NCBI GenBank assembly: GCA_037013495.1
Contig: CM072810.1
Location: 76,430,449-76,494,448, forward strand
DNA length: 64,000 nt
Source: Hippophae tibetana
Taxonomy: Eukaryota > Streptophyta > Magnoliopsida > Rosales > Elaeagnaceae
Direction: 5' to 3'
The notes under the pieces were generated by a model, which saw only the letters and a program-made list of their open reading frames with translations, made no database searches and was not told the DNA's origin. Each line of letters starts with the position of its first letter. Position 1 is the first letter of the stretch. A program made the position numbers and the translations under genes. Shown one piece after another: positions 1 to 11,670 of this stretch.

Positions 1-3000
1 CATATAGACCCTTTTGTTTTTCTTTGGATTTTTTTCAATGTAACTATTACGAATATAGAGGTGCCGACGAAAAGTGTGTTTAAAAATATTCTAAATATTT
101 TCAATATCTAATAATTATTCTCATGACAATACAAAATATACTCATTACGCTTCACAATTTATTTTTTGGAACATAAAATTGAAAGATTAATTTTCGAAGC
201 CATTTATGTATAGAGATTTTCTTTTTTAGTGAATTGTTAAATTTAATGTATTATTTTTATGTTGTTTTTCGTCACGGATGGATAATGCACATTACACAAC
301 TAAATAGCCATATTAAGGTTGCATTAGGTTTTGGGTTTTGTTCCGTATAATAGAAAACAGTAGCCTTATGATGGAGGAAGATTTGATAACTTTAGTGAAA
401 ATACTTTTTAGAAATATTGTTGCTTTTATTCCTGTGTTTCTTGATTGAATGCTCCAATTCGACATATCAAAAGGAGTAATCATCATTTTTGGCATTACAA
501 GGTTGGGGTATTATGGACTTGTTGATGTTGTTTTCCTCTATGTATTTCGTTTCGTATATATTTTTGAAACCATACTCCCTTCTTCTTGATCTTTATTTCT
601 ATGTTCAATCAATCTTTGTGCTTTATAAATAAAAGAGTAGGAAAAAGAAGATGGGTTATACTCTTCACAGTATTAAAAAAAGAAAATTTGAGAAATAAGA
701 ATTCCAACTTTAAACGGCCATAACTTTCGACTCGTATACCGAAATTACTATTATAGGATATCAAGTTAGAGCTTGTAACGATTCCTATAATTTCTGCTAC
801 GTGGCAGAAGAACCTCATTTTTTGAACAAAAATTCTCATTTTACATCACCTACCGATGTCTTAATATTTTTGTGGCATATATACCCTTTTGTTTTGCTTT
901 GGATTTTTTTCAATGCATCTATTACGAATATTGAGGTGCCGACGATAAGTGTGTTTAAAAATATTCTAAATATTTTCAATATCTAATAATTATTCTCATG
1001 ACAATAAAAATATACTCATTACGCTTCACAATTTATTTTTTGGAACTCAAAATTGAAAGATTAATTTTCGAAGCCAATTATGTATAGCGATTTTCTTTTT
1101 TAGTGAATTGTAAAATTAAAAGTATTATTTTTATGCTTTTTTTCTTCACGGATGGATTATGCACATTACACAATAAATAGCCATATTAAGGTTGCATTAG
1201 GTTTAGGGTTTTGTTCGGTATAATAGAAAACATTAGCCTTATGATGGAGGATGATTTGATAACTTTAGTGAAAATACTTTTTAGAAATATTCTTGCTTTT
1301 ATTCCTGTGGTTCTTGATTGAATGCTCCAATTCGACATATCAAAAGGAGTGATCATCTTTTTTGGCATCACAAGGTTGGGGTATTATGGACTTGTTGATG
1401 TTGTTTTCCTCTGTGTATTTCGTTTCGTATTTATTTTGAAACCATAGTCTCTTCTTCTTGATCTTTATTTCTATGTTCAATCAATCTTTGTTCTTCATAA
1501 ATAAAAGAGTAGGAAAAAGATGATGGGTTATACTCTTCATAGTATTAAAAAAAGAAAAATTGAGAAATAATAGTTCCAACTTGAAACGGCCATAACTTTT
1601 GACTCGTATATCAGAATTACTAATATAATATATCAAGTTAGAGCTTGTAACGATTCCTATAATCTCAGCTATGTGGCAGAAGAACCTCATTTTTTGGACA
1701 AAAATTCTGCTTTTACATCACCTACCGAGGTCTTAATGTTTTTGTAACATATAGACCATTTTGGTTTGCTTTTAATTTTTTTTCAATGCAACTATTATGA
1801 ATATAGAGGTGCCGACGAAAAGTGTGTTTAAAAATATTCTAAATATTTTCAATATCTAATAATTATTCTCATGACAATACAAATATACTCATTACGCTTC
1901 ACAATTTATTTTTTGGAACATAAAATTGAAATATTAATGTTTGAAGCCATTTTTGTATTGCGATTTTCTTTTTTAGTGAATTGTTATATTTAATGTATTA
2001 TTTTTATGCTTTTTTTCTTCACGGATGGATTATGCACATTACACAACTAAATAGCCATATTAAGGTTGCATTTGGTTTAGGGTTTTTTTCCGTATAATAG
2101 AAAAGAGTAGCCTTATGATGGAGGAAGATTTGATAACTTTAGTGAAATTACTTTTTAGAAATATTGTTGCTTTTATTCCTGTGGTTCTTGATTGAATGCT
2201 CCAATTCGACATATAAAAAGGAGTGATCATATTTTTTGGCATTACAAGGTTGGGGTATTATGGACTTGTTGATGTTGTTTTCCTCTGTGTAATTCGTTTA
2301 GTATTTATTTTTGAAACCATAGTCTCTTTTTCTTGATCTTTATTTCTATGTTCAATCAATCTTTGTTCTTCATAAATAAAAGAGTAGGAAAAAGAAGATG
2401 GGTTATACTCTTCACAATATTATAAAAAGAAAATTTGAGAAATAAGAGTTCCAACTTTAAACGGCCATAACTTTTGACTCGTATACCGAAATTACTATTA
2501 TAATATATCAAGTTAGAGCTTGTAACGATTCCTATAATCTCAGCTATGTGGCAGAAGAACCTCATTTTTTGAACAAAAATTCTCCTTTTACATCACCTAC
2601 TGATGTCTTAATGTTTTTGTAACATATAGACCCTTTTGGTTTGCTTTTAATTTTTTTCAATGCAACTATTACGAATATAGATGTGCCGACAAAAAGTGTG
2701 ATTAAAAATATTCTAAATATTTTCAATATCTAATAATTATTCCCATGACAATACAAATATACTCATTACGCTTCACAATTTATTTTTTGGAACATAAAAT
2801 TGAAAGATTAATTTTCGAAGCCATTTATGTATAGCGATTTTCTTTTTTAGTGAATTGTTATATTTAATGTATTATTTTATGCTTTTTTTCTTCACGGATG
2901 GATTATGCACATTACACAACTAAATAGCCATATTAAGGTTGCATTTGGTTTAGGGTTTTTTTTCAGTATAATAGAAAAGAGTAGCCTTATGATGGAGGAA

Positions 3001-3809
3001 GATTTGATAACTTTAGTGAAATTACTTTTTAGAAATATTGTTGCTTTTATTCCTGTGGTTCTTGATTGAATGCTCCAATTCGACATATCAAAAGGATTGA
3101 TCATCTTTTTTGGCATTACAAGGTTGGGGTATTATGGACTTGTTGATGTTGTTTTCCTCTGTGTAATTCATTTAGTATTTATTTTTGAAACCATAGTCTC
3201 TTTTTCTTGATCTTTATTTCTATGTTCAATCAATCTTTGTTCTTCATAAATAAAAGAGTAGGAAAAAGAAGATGGGTTATACTCTTCACAATATTATAAA
3301 AAGAAATTTGAGAAATAAGAGTTCCAACTTTAAACGGCCATAACTTTTGACTCGTATACCGAAATTACGATTATAATATATCAAGTTAGAGCTTGTAACG
3401 ATTCCTATAATCTCACCAATGTGGCAGAAGAACCTCATTTTTTGAACAAAAATTCTCCCTTTACATCACCTACCGAGGTCTTAATGTTTTTGTTCCATGT
3501 AGACGCTTTTGTTTTTTTTTTTGGATTTTTTTCAATGCATCTATTAAGAATATGGAGGTGCCGACGAAAAGTGTGTTTAAAAATATTCTAAATATTTTCA
3601 ATATCTAATAATTATTCTCATGACAATACAAATATACTCATTACGCTTCACAATTTATTTTTTGGAACATAAAATTGAAAGATTAATTTTCGAAGCCATT
3701 TATGTATAGCTATTTTCTTTTTTAGTAAATTGTTAAATTTAATGTATTATTTTTATGATTTTTTTTCGTCACGGATGGATTATGCACATTACACAACTAA
3801 ATAGCCATA
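1..3809 (+). repeat. Left segment: partial monomer plus four loosely related monomers
   Basis: A 312 bp partial monomer is followed by anchors at 313, 1186, 2060 and 2933. The last spacing is 877 bp, the longest in the window, partly from a longer T-run near 3507-3515. These copies carry private variants. Examples are loss of TGATCA at about 476 (GAGTAATCATCA), GGTTTTGGG in place of GGTTTAGGG in the first copy, and TGTAACATATAG in place of TGTTCCATATAG in the 1186 and 2060 copies. They do not fall into an obvious multi-monomer register with one another, although the 2060 copy is close to the 4683 and 5557 copies. Confidence 0.85.
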
Positions 3810-6800
3810 TTAAGGTTGCATTAGGTTTAGGGTTTTGTTCCGTATAATAGAAAACAGTAGCCTTATGATGGAGGAAGATTTGATAACTTTAGTGAAAATA
3901 CTTTTTAGAAATATTCTTGCTTTTATTCCTTTGGTTCTTGATTGAATGCTCCAATTCGACATATCAAAAGGAGTGATCATCTTTTTTGGCATCACAAGTT
4001 TGGGGTATTATGGACTTGTTGATGTTGTTTTCCTCTGTGTATTTCGTTTCGTATATATTTTTGAAACCATACTCCCTTCTTCTTGATCTTTATTTCTATG
4101 TTCAATCAATCTTTGTGCTTTATAAATAAAAGAGTAGGAAAAAGAAGATGGGTTATACTCTTCACAGTATTAAAAAAAGAAAATTTGAGAAATAAGAGTT
4201 CCAATTTAAACGGCCATAACTTTTGACTCGTTTATCGGAATTAGTATTATAATATATCAAGCTAGAGCTTGTAACGATTCCTATAATCTCAGCTATGTGG
4301 CAGAAGAACGTCATTTTTTGAACAAAAATTCTCATTTTACATCACCTACCGAGGTCTTAATGTTTTTGTTCCATATAGACCCTTTTGTTTTTCTTTGGAT
4401 TTTTTTCAATGTAACTATTACGAATATAGAGGTGCCGACGAAAAGTGTGTTTAAAAATATTCTAAATATTTTCAATATCTAATAATTATTCTCATGACAA
4501 TACAAATATACTCATTACGCTTCACAATTTATTTTTTGGAACATAAAATTGAAATATTAATGTTTGAAGCCATTTTTGTATTGCGATTTTCTTTTTTAGT
4601 GAATTGTTATATTTAATGTATTATTTTTATGCTTTTTTTCTTCACGGATGGATTATGCACATTACACAACTAAATAGCCATATTAAGGTTGCATTTGGTT
4701 TAGGGTTTTTTTCCGTATAATAGAAAACAGTAGCCTTATGATGGAGGAAGATTTGATAACTTTAGTGAAATTACTTTTTAGAAATATTGTTGCTTTTATT
4801 CCTGTGGTTCTTGATTGAATGCTCCAATTCGACATATCAAAAGGAGTGATCATCTTTTTTGGCATTACAAGGTTGGGGTATTATGGACTTGTTGATATTG
4901 TTTTCCTCTGTGTAATTCGTTTAGTTTTTATTTTTGAAACCATAGTCTCTTTTTCTTGATCTTTATTTCTATGTTCAATCAATCTTTGTTCTTCATAAAT
5001 AAAAGAGTAGGAAAAAGAAGATGGGTTATACACTTCACAATATTATAAAAAGAAAATTTGAGAAATAAGAGTTCCAACTTTAAACGGCCATAACTTTTGA
5101 CTCGTATACCGAAATTACTATTATAATATATCAAGTTAGAGCTTGTAACGATTCCTATAATCTCAGCTATGTGGCAGAAGAACCTCATTTTTTGGACAAA
5201 AATTCTCCTTTTACATCACCTACTGAGGTCTTAATGTTTTTGTAACATATAGACCCTTTTGGTTTGCTTTTAATTTTTTTCAACGCAACTATTAAGAATA
5301 TAGATGTGCCGACGAAAAGTGTGTTTAAAAATATTCTAAATATTTTCAATATCTAATAATTATTCTCATGACAATACAAATATACTCATTACGCTTCACA
5401 ATTTATTTTTTGGAACATAAAATTGAAAGATTAATTTTCGAAGCCATTTATGTATAGCGATTTTCTTTTTTAGTGAATTGTTATATTTAATGTATTATTT
5501 TTATGCTTTTTTTCTTCACGGATGGATTATGCACATTACACAACTAAATAGCCATATTAAGGTTGCATTTGGTTTAGGGTTTTTTTCCGTATAATAGAAA
5601 AGAGTAGCCTTATGATGGAGGAAGATTTGATAACTTTAGTGAAATTACTTTTTAGAAATATTGTTGCTTTTATTCCTGTGGTTCTTGTTTGAATGCTCCA
5701 ATTCGACATATCAAAAGGAGTGATCATATTTTTTGGCATTACAAGTTTGGGGTATTATGGACTTGTTGATGTTGTTTTCCTCTGTGTAATTCGTTTAGTA
5801 TTTATTTTTGAAACCATAGTCTCTTTTTCTTGATCTTTATTTCTATGTTCAATCAATCTTTGTTCTTCATAAATAAAAGAGTAGGAAAAAGAAGATGGGT
5901 TATACTCTTCACAATATTATAAAAAGAAAATTTGAGAAATAAGAGTTCCAACTTTAAACGGCCATAACTTTTGACTCGTATACCGAAATTACGATTATAA
6001 TATATCAAGTTAGAGCTTGTAACGATTCCTATAATCTCACCAATGTGGCAGAAGAACTTCATTTTTTGAACAAAAATTCTCCCTTTACATCACCTACCGA
6101 GGTCTTAATGTTTTTGTTCCATGTAGACCCTTTTGTTTTTCTTTGGATTTTTTTCAATGCAACTATTAAGAATAGAGAGGTGCCGATGAAAAGTGTGTTT
6201 AAAAATATTCTAAATATTTTCAATATCTAATAATTATTCTCATGACAATACAAATATACTCATTACGCTTCACAATTTATTTTTTGGAACATAAAATTGA
6301 AAGATTAATTTTCGAAGCCATTTATGTATTGCGATTTTCTTTTTTAGGGAATTGTTAAATTTAATGTATTATTTTTATGATTTTTTCGTCACGGATAGAT
6401 TATGCACATTACACAACTAAAGAGCCATATTAAGGTTGCATTAGGTTTAGGGTTTTGTTACGTATAATAGAAAACAGTAGCCTTATGATGGAGGAAGATT
6501 TGATAACTTTAGTGAAATTACTTTTTAGAAATATTCTTGCTTTTATTCCTGTGGTTCTTGATCGAATGCTCCAATTCGACATATCAAAAGGAGTGATCAT
6601 CTTTTTTGGCATCACAAGTTTGGGGTATTATGGACTTGTTGATGTTGTTTTCATCTGTGTATTTCGTTTCGTATTTATTTTTGAAACCATAGTCTCTTCT
6701 TCTTGATCTTTATTTCTATGTTCAATCAATCTTTTTTCTTCATAAATAAAAGAGTAGGAAAAAGAAGATGGGTTATACTCTGCACAATATTAAAAAAAGA

Positions 6801-8176
6801 AAGTTTGAGAAATAAGATTTCCAACTTTAAACGGCCATAACTTTTTACTCGTATACCGAAATTACTATTATAATATATCAAGTTAGAGCTTGTAACGATA
6901 CCTATAATCTCACCAATGTGGCAGAAGAACTTCATTTTTTGATCAAAAATTCTCCCTTTACATCACCTACCGAGGTCTTAATGTTTTTGTTCCATGTAGA
7001 CCCTTTTGTTTTTCTTTGGATTTTTTTCAATGCAACTATTAAGAATAGAGAGGTGCCGACGAAAAGTGTGTTTAAAAATATTCTAAATATTTTCAATATC
7101 TAATAATTATTCTCATGACAATACAAATATACTCATTACGCTTCACAATTTATTTTTTGGAACATAAAATTGAAAGATTAATTTTCGAAGCCATTTATGT
7201 ATTGCGATTTTCTTTTTTAGGGAATTGTTAAATTTATTGTATTATTTTTATGATTTTTTCGTCACGGATAGATTATGCACATTACACAACTAAAGAGCCA
7301 TATTAAGGTTGCATTAGGTTTAGGGTTTTGTTCCGTATAATAGAAAACAGTAGCCTTATGATAGAGGAAGATTTGATAACTTTAGTGAAATTACTTTTTA
7401 GAAATATTCTTGCTTTTATTCCTGTGGTTCTTGATCGAATGCTCCAATTCGACATATCAAAAGGAGTGATCATCTTTTTTGGCATCACAAGTTTGGGGTA
7501 TTATGGACTTGTTGATGTTGTTTTCATCTGTGTATTTCGTTTCGTATTTATTTTTGAAACCATAGTCTCTTCTTCTTGATCTTTATTTCTATGTTCAATC
7601 AATCTTTTTTCTTCATAAATAAAAGAGTAGGAAAAAGAAGATGGGTTATACTCTGCACAATATTAAAAAAAGAAAGTTTGAGAAATAAGAGTTCCAACTT
7701 TAAACGGCCATAACATTTTACTCGTATATCGAAATTACAATTATAATATATCAACTTAGAGCTTGTAACGATTCCTATAATCTCAGCTATGTGGCAGAAG
7801 AACCTCATTTTTTGAACAAAAATTCTCCTTTTACATCACCTACCGAGGTCTTAATGTTTTTGTTCCATATAGACGCTTTTGTTTTTCTTTGGATTTTTTT
7901 CAATGCAACAATTACGAATATTGAGGTGCCGACGAAAAGTGTGTTTAAAAATATTCTAAATATTTTCAATATCTCATAATTATTCTCATGACAATACAAA
8001 TATACTAATTACGCTTCACAAGTATTTTTTTGGAAAATAAAATTGAAAGATTAATTTTCGAAGCCATTTATGTATAGCTATTTTCTTTTTTAGTAAATTG
8101 TTAAATTTAATGTATTATTTTTATTATTTTTTTCTTCACGGATGGATTAAGCACATTACACAACTAAATATCCATA
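3810..8176 (+). repeat. Five-monomer higher-order block, first copy
   Basis: Anchors are at 3810, 4683, 5557, 6430 and 7303. Most of this block reappears 4,367 bp downstream with very few changes: the stretch from about 4,033 to 6,865 matches about 8,400 to 11,232. Markers shared at that offset include AACGTCATTTTTTG (about 4308 and 8675), TTTTTGTATTGCGATTTTC, GATATTGTTTTCC with TATACACTTCAC, GTTCTTGTTTGAATG, and GTTACGTATAATAG. The offset equals five monomers, so this is a higher-order repeat unit and not chance similarity. Confidence 0.85.
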
Positions 8177-8192
8177 TTAAGGTTGCATTAGG

Positions 8193-8199
8193 TTTAGGG
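8193..8199 (+). repeat. Conserved TTTAGGG telomere-like motif (representative)
   Basis: The motif sits 16 bases after the anchor. Nearly every monomer has it in the context GGTTTAGGGTTTTG. Exceptions are the GGTTTTGGG class (anchors 313, 16912, 20967, 23586, 26205, 27952, 32320, 36690 and 38438) and the GGGTTAGGG copies. One unit per 873 bp is not a telomere array. Its presence suggests plant origin only weakly. Confidence 0.75.
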
Positions 8200-8510
8200 T
8201 TTTGTTCCGTATAATAGAAAACAGTAGCCTTATGATGGAGGAAGATTTGATAACTTTAGTGAAAATACTTTTTAGAAATATTCTTGCTTTTATTCCTTTG
8301 GTTCTTGATTGAATGCTCCAACTCGACATATCAAAAGGAGTGATCATCTTTTTTGGCATCACAAGTTTGGGGTATTATGGACTTGTTGATGTTGTTTTCA
8401 TCTGTGTATTTCGTTTCGTATATATTTTTGAAACCATACTCCCTTCTTCTTGATCTTTATTTCTATGTTCAATCAATCTTTGTGCTTTATAAATAAAAGA
8501 GTAGGAAAAA

Positions 8511-8530
8511 GAAGATGGGTTATACTCTTC
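8511..8530. repeat. GAAGA-N10-TCTTC inverted repeat (representative)
   Basis: Five-base arms GAAGA and TCTTC flank TGGGTTATAC. Most monomers keep both arms. Some change the loop (TGTGTTATAC in the right-hand domain) while the arms stay. Others lose the right arm, as with TACTCTGCAC in the 6430 and 7303 classes and TACACTTCAC, which keeps CTTC only. The arms are short, so this may be chance. Confidence 0.5.
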
Positions 8531-8578
8531 ACAGTATTAAAAAAAGAAAATTTGAGAAATAAGAGTTCCAATTTAAAC

Positions 8579-8625
8579 GGCCATAACTTTTGACTCGTTT
8601 ATCGGAATTAGTATTATAATATATC
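8579..8625 (+). repeat. CATAACTTTT...ATAATATATC module resembling a legume centromere satellite
   Basis: The segment reads GG-C-CATAACTTTT-GACTCG, then a variable TATACCGAAATTAC or TTATCGGAATTAG, then ATTATAATATATC. From memory the soybean centromeric satellites CentGm-1 and CentGm-2 (91-92 bp) contain GGTCATAACTTTT, ACACGGATGTCCGATTCAG and CATAATATATCGAG in the same order and at nearly the same spacing. Related CATAACTTTT motifs occur in other plant repeats, so shared ancestry is only a possibility. The module is among the better conserved parts of the monomer here. Confidence 0.5.
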
Positions 8626-8638
8626 AAGCTAGAGCTTG
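8625..8638. repeat. CAAGCT-AG-AGCTTG near-palindrome (representative)
   Basis: Six-base complementary arms flank an AG spacer. The dyad is complete in the CAAGCTAGAGCTTG class. It is weakened in copies with CAAGTTAGAGCTTG or CAACTTAGAGCTTG, and replaced by CAAGCTTGAGCTTG at about 56368, 58113, 61603 and 63348. Variation across classes suggests it is not strictly needed. Confidence 0.55.
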
Positions 8639-8820
8639 TAACGATTCCTATAATCTCAGCTATGTGGCAGAAGAACGTCATTTTTTGAACAAAAATTCTC
8701 ATTTTACATCACCTACCGAGGTCTTAATGTTTTTGTTCCATATAGACCCTTTTGTTTTTCTTTGGATTTTTTTCAATGTAACTATTACGAATATAGAGGT
8801 GCCGACGAAAAGTGTGTTTA

Positions 8821-8839
8821 AAAATATTCTAAATATTTT
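8821..8839. repeat. Perfect hairpin AAAATATT-CTA-AATATTTT (representative)
   Basis: Two 8-base arms that are exact reverse complements flank a 3-base spacer. The same 19 bases recur in nearly every monomer, for example at 83-101 and 958-976. In monomers of the right-hand six-monomer unit one arm is altered to AAAATGTT (for example near 56574 and 58311). Short dyads able to extrude as cruciforms are known in many centromeric satellites; a function here is inferred only. Confidence 0.8.
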
Positions 8840-11231
8840 CAATATCTAATAATTATTCTCATGACAATACAAATATACTCATTACGCTTCACAATTTATT
8901 TTTTGGAACATAAAATTGAAATATTAATGTTTGAAGCCATTTTTGTATTGCGATTTTCTTTTTTAGTGAATTGTTATATTTAATGTATTATTTTTATGCT
9001 TTTTTTCTTCACGGATGGATTATGCACATTACACAACTAAATAGCCATATTAAGGTTGCATTTGGTTTAGGGTTTTTTTCCGTATAATAGAAAACAGTAG
9101 CCTTATGATGGAGGAAGATTTGATAACTTTAGTGAAATTACTTTTTAGAAATATTGTTGCTTTTATTCCTGTGGTTCTTGATTGAATGCTCCAATTCGAC
9201 ATATCAAAAGGAGTGATCATCTTTTTTGGCATTACAAGGTTGGGGTATTATGGACTTGTTGATATTGTTTTCCTCTGTGTAATTCGTTTAGTTTTTATTT
9301 TTGAAACCATAGTCTCTTTTTCTTGATCTTTATTTCTATGTTCAATCAATCTTTGTTCTTCATAAATAAAAGAGTAGGAAAAAGAAGATGGGTTATACAC
9401 TTCACAATATTATAAAAAGAAAATTTGAGAAATAAGAGTTCCAACTTTAAACGGCCATAACTTTTGACTCGTATACCGAAATTACTATTATAATATATCA
9501 AGTTAGAGCTTGTAACGATTCCTATAATCTCAGCTATGTGGCAGAAGAACCTCATTTTTTGGACAAAAATTCTCCTTTTACATCACCTACTGAGGTCTTA
9601 ATGTTTTTGTAACATATAGACCCTTTTGGTTTGCTTTTAATTTTTTTCAACGCAACTATTAAGAATATAGATGTGCCGACGAAAAGTGTGTTTAAAAATA
9701 TTCTAAATATTTTCAATATCTAATAATTATTCTCATGACAATACAAATATACTCATTACGCTTCACAATTTATTTTTTGGAACATAAAATTGAAAGATTA
9801 ATTTTCGAAGCCATTTATGTATAGCGATTTTCTTTTTTAGTGAATTGTTATATTTAATGTATTATTTTTATGCTTTTTTTCTTCACGGATGGATTATGCA
9901 CATTACACAACTAAATAGCCATATTAAGGTTGCATTTGGTTTAGGGTTTTTTTCCGTATAATAGAAAAGAGTAGCCTTATGATGGAGGAAGATTTGATAA
10001 CTTTAGTGAAATTACTTTTTAGAAATATTGTTGCTTTTATTCCTGTGGTTCTTGTTTGAATGCTCCAATTCGACATATCAAAAGGAGTGATCATATTTTT
10101 TGGCATTACAAGTTTGGGGTATTATGGACTTGTTGATGTTGTTTTCCTCTGTGTAATTCGTTTAGTATTTATTTTTGAAACCATAGTCTCTTTTTCTTGA
10201 TCTTTATTTCTATGTTCAATCAATCTTTGTTCTTCATAAATAAAAGAGTAGGAAAAAGAAGATGGGTTATACTCTTCACAATATTATAAAAAGAAAATTT
10301 GAGAAATAAGAGTTCCAACTTTAAACGGCCATAACTTTTGACTCGTATACCGAAATTACGATTATAATATATCAAGTTAGAGCTTGTAACGATTCCTATA
10401 ATCTCACCAATGTGGCAGAAGAACTTCATTTTTTGAACAAAAATTCTCCCTTTACATCACCTACCGAGGTCTTAATGTTTTTGTTCCATGTAGACCCTTT
10501 TGTTTTTCTTTGGATTTTTTTCAATGCAACTATTAAGAATAGAGAGGTGCCGATGAAAAGTGTGTTTAAAAATATTCTAAATATTTTCAATATCTAATAA
10601 TTATTCTCATGACAATACAAATATACTCATTACGCTTCACAATTTATTTTTTGGAACATAAAATTGAAAGATTAATTTTCGAAGCCATTTATGTATTGCG
10701 ATTTTCTTTTTTAGGGAATTGTTAAATTTAATGTATTATTTTTATGATTTTTTCGTCACGGATAGATTATGCACATTACACAACTAAAGAGCCATATTAA
10801 GGTTGCATTAGGTTTAGGGTTTTGTTACGTATAATAGAAAACAGTAGCCTTATGATGGAGGAAGATTTGATAACTTTAGTGAAATTACTTTTTAGAATTA
10901 TTCTTGCTTTTATTCCTGTGGTTCTTGATCGAATGCTCCAATTCGACATATCAAAAGGAGTGATCATCTTTTTTGGCATCACAAGTTTGGGGTATTATGG
11001 ACTTGTTGATGTTGTTTTCATCTGTGTATTTCGTTTCGTATTTATTTTTGAAACCATAGTCTCTTCTTCTTGATCTTTATTTCTATGTTCAATCAATCTT
11101 TTTTCTTCATAAATAAAAGAGTAGGAAAAAGAAGATGGGTTATACTCTGCACAATATTAAAAAAAGAAAGTTTGAGAAATAAGATTTCCAACTTTAAACG
11201 GCCATAACTTTTTACTCGTATACCGAAATTA

Positions 11232-11247
11232 CTATTATAATATATCA
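11232..11247 (+). other. Exchange point between two monomer types
   Basis: Upstream of this point the sequence matches the 6430 monomer (TACCGAAATTACTATTATAAT). Downstream it matches the 7303 monomer (TATCAACTTAGAGCTTG, then CAGCTATGTGG and GACGCTTTTG). The switch is narrowed to the shared ATTATAATATATCAA. It coincides with the change from a five-monomer to a four-monomer period, as expected of an unequal crossover one monomer out of register. Confidence 0.7.
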
Positions 11248-11670
11248 ACTTAGAGCTTGTAACGATTCCTATAATCTCAGCTATGTGGCAGAAGAACCTC
11301 ATTTTTTGAACAAAAATTCTCCTTTTACATCACCTACCGAGGTCTTAATGTTTTTGTTCCATATAGACGCTTTTGTTTTTCTTTGGATTTTTTTCAATGC
11401 AACAATTACGAATATTGAGGTGCCGACGAAAAGTGTGTTTAAAAATATTCTAAATATTTTCAATATCTCATAATTATTCTCATGACAATACAAATATACT
11501 AATTACGCTTCACAAGTATTTTTTTGGAAAATAAAATTGAAAGATTAATTTTCGAAGCCATTTATGTATAGCTATTTTCTTTTTTAGTAAATTGTTAAAT
11601 TTAATGTATTATTTTTATTATTTTTTTCTTCACGGATGGATTAAGCACATTACACAACTAAATATCCATA

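Larger units (their letters stand above)
8177..9049 (+). repeat. Representative 873 bp monomer with internal landmarks
   Basis: I use this copy as a reference. Offsets from the anchor are: telomere-like TTTAGGG at 8193-8199; TGATCA palindrome at about 8341; GAAGA-N10-TCTTC inverted repeat at 8511-8530; A-rich AAAAAAAGAAAATTTGAGAAATAAGAG stretch around 8538-8566; CATAACTTTT module at 8579-8625; CAAGCT-AG-AGCTTG dyad at 8625-8638; GAGGTGCCGACG around 8795; AAAATATT-CTA-AATATTTT hairpin at 8821-8839; then an AT-rich tail leading to CTTCACGGATGGATTATGCACATTACACAACTAAATAGCC just before the next anchor. I found no clear shorter sub-repeat inside the monomer. The period is close to five times 175 bp, which could suit regular nucleosome packing, but that is inference. 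Confidence 0.9.
8177..11670 (+). repeat. Four-monomer higher-order block, shortened second copy
   Basis: Anchors are at 8177, 9050, 9924 and 10797. The block follows the preceding five-monomer unit at an offset of 4,367 bp until the last monomer. That monomer starts like the 6430 copy (GTTACGTATAATAG) but ends like the 7303 copy (TATATCAACTTAGAGC, GACGCTTTTG), so one monomer's worth has been lost. The sequence then continues at an offset of 3,494 bp (four monomers) into the next block. The exchange point lies at about 11,232-11,247. Confidence 0.85.

Noticed and set aside
4683-4865. Recurrent minus-strand frame of 60-61 codons (MPKKMITPFDMSNWSIQ...) once per monomer as a small gene
   Set aside because: It recurs only because the monomer recurs, overlaps other frames on both strands, has no recognisable domain, and its length and start shift freely with point changes between copies.
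7599-7808. Recurrent minus-strand frame of 69 codons (MRFFCHIAEIIGIV...) as a small membrane protein
   Set aside because: Hydrophobic residues are expected from translating AT-rich DNA. Some copies extend to 86-107 codons simply by losing a stop, and substitutions alter residues as freely as silent sites.
8205-8225. TATAAT-like box in CCGTATAATAGAAAAC as a bacterial promoter
   Set aside because: No matching -35 element and no gene downstream. TATAAT-like strings are common in DNA of this composition, and the array looks eukaryotic.
8664-8849. Plus-strand frame of 61-62 codons (MAEE.HFLNKNS...) as a coding sequence
   Set aside because: The opposite strand is open over the same bases in many copies. 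Single-base changes in T-runs shift the frame in the right-hand domain (about 41548, 45044 and 46793) without any sign of selection against them. The first codon is GTG, not ATG.
8177-9049. Internal ~175 bp sub-repeats within the monomer
   Set aside because: Phrases such as GAAAATTTGAGAAATAAGAG and AAAATTGAAAGATTAATTTTC look alike, but neither spacing nor flanks repeat, so AT-rich composition explains them.
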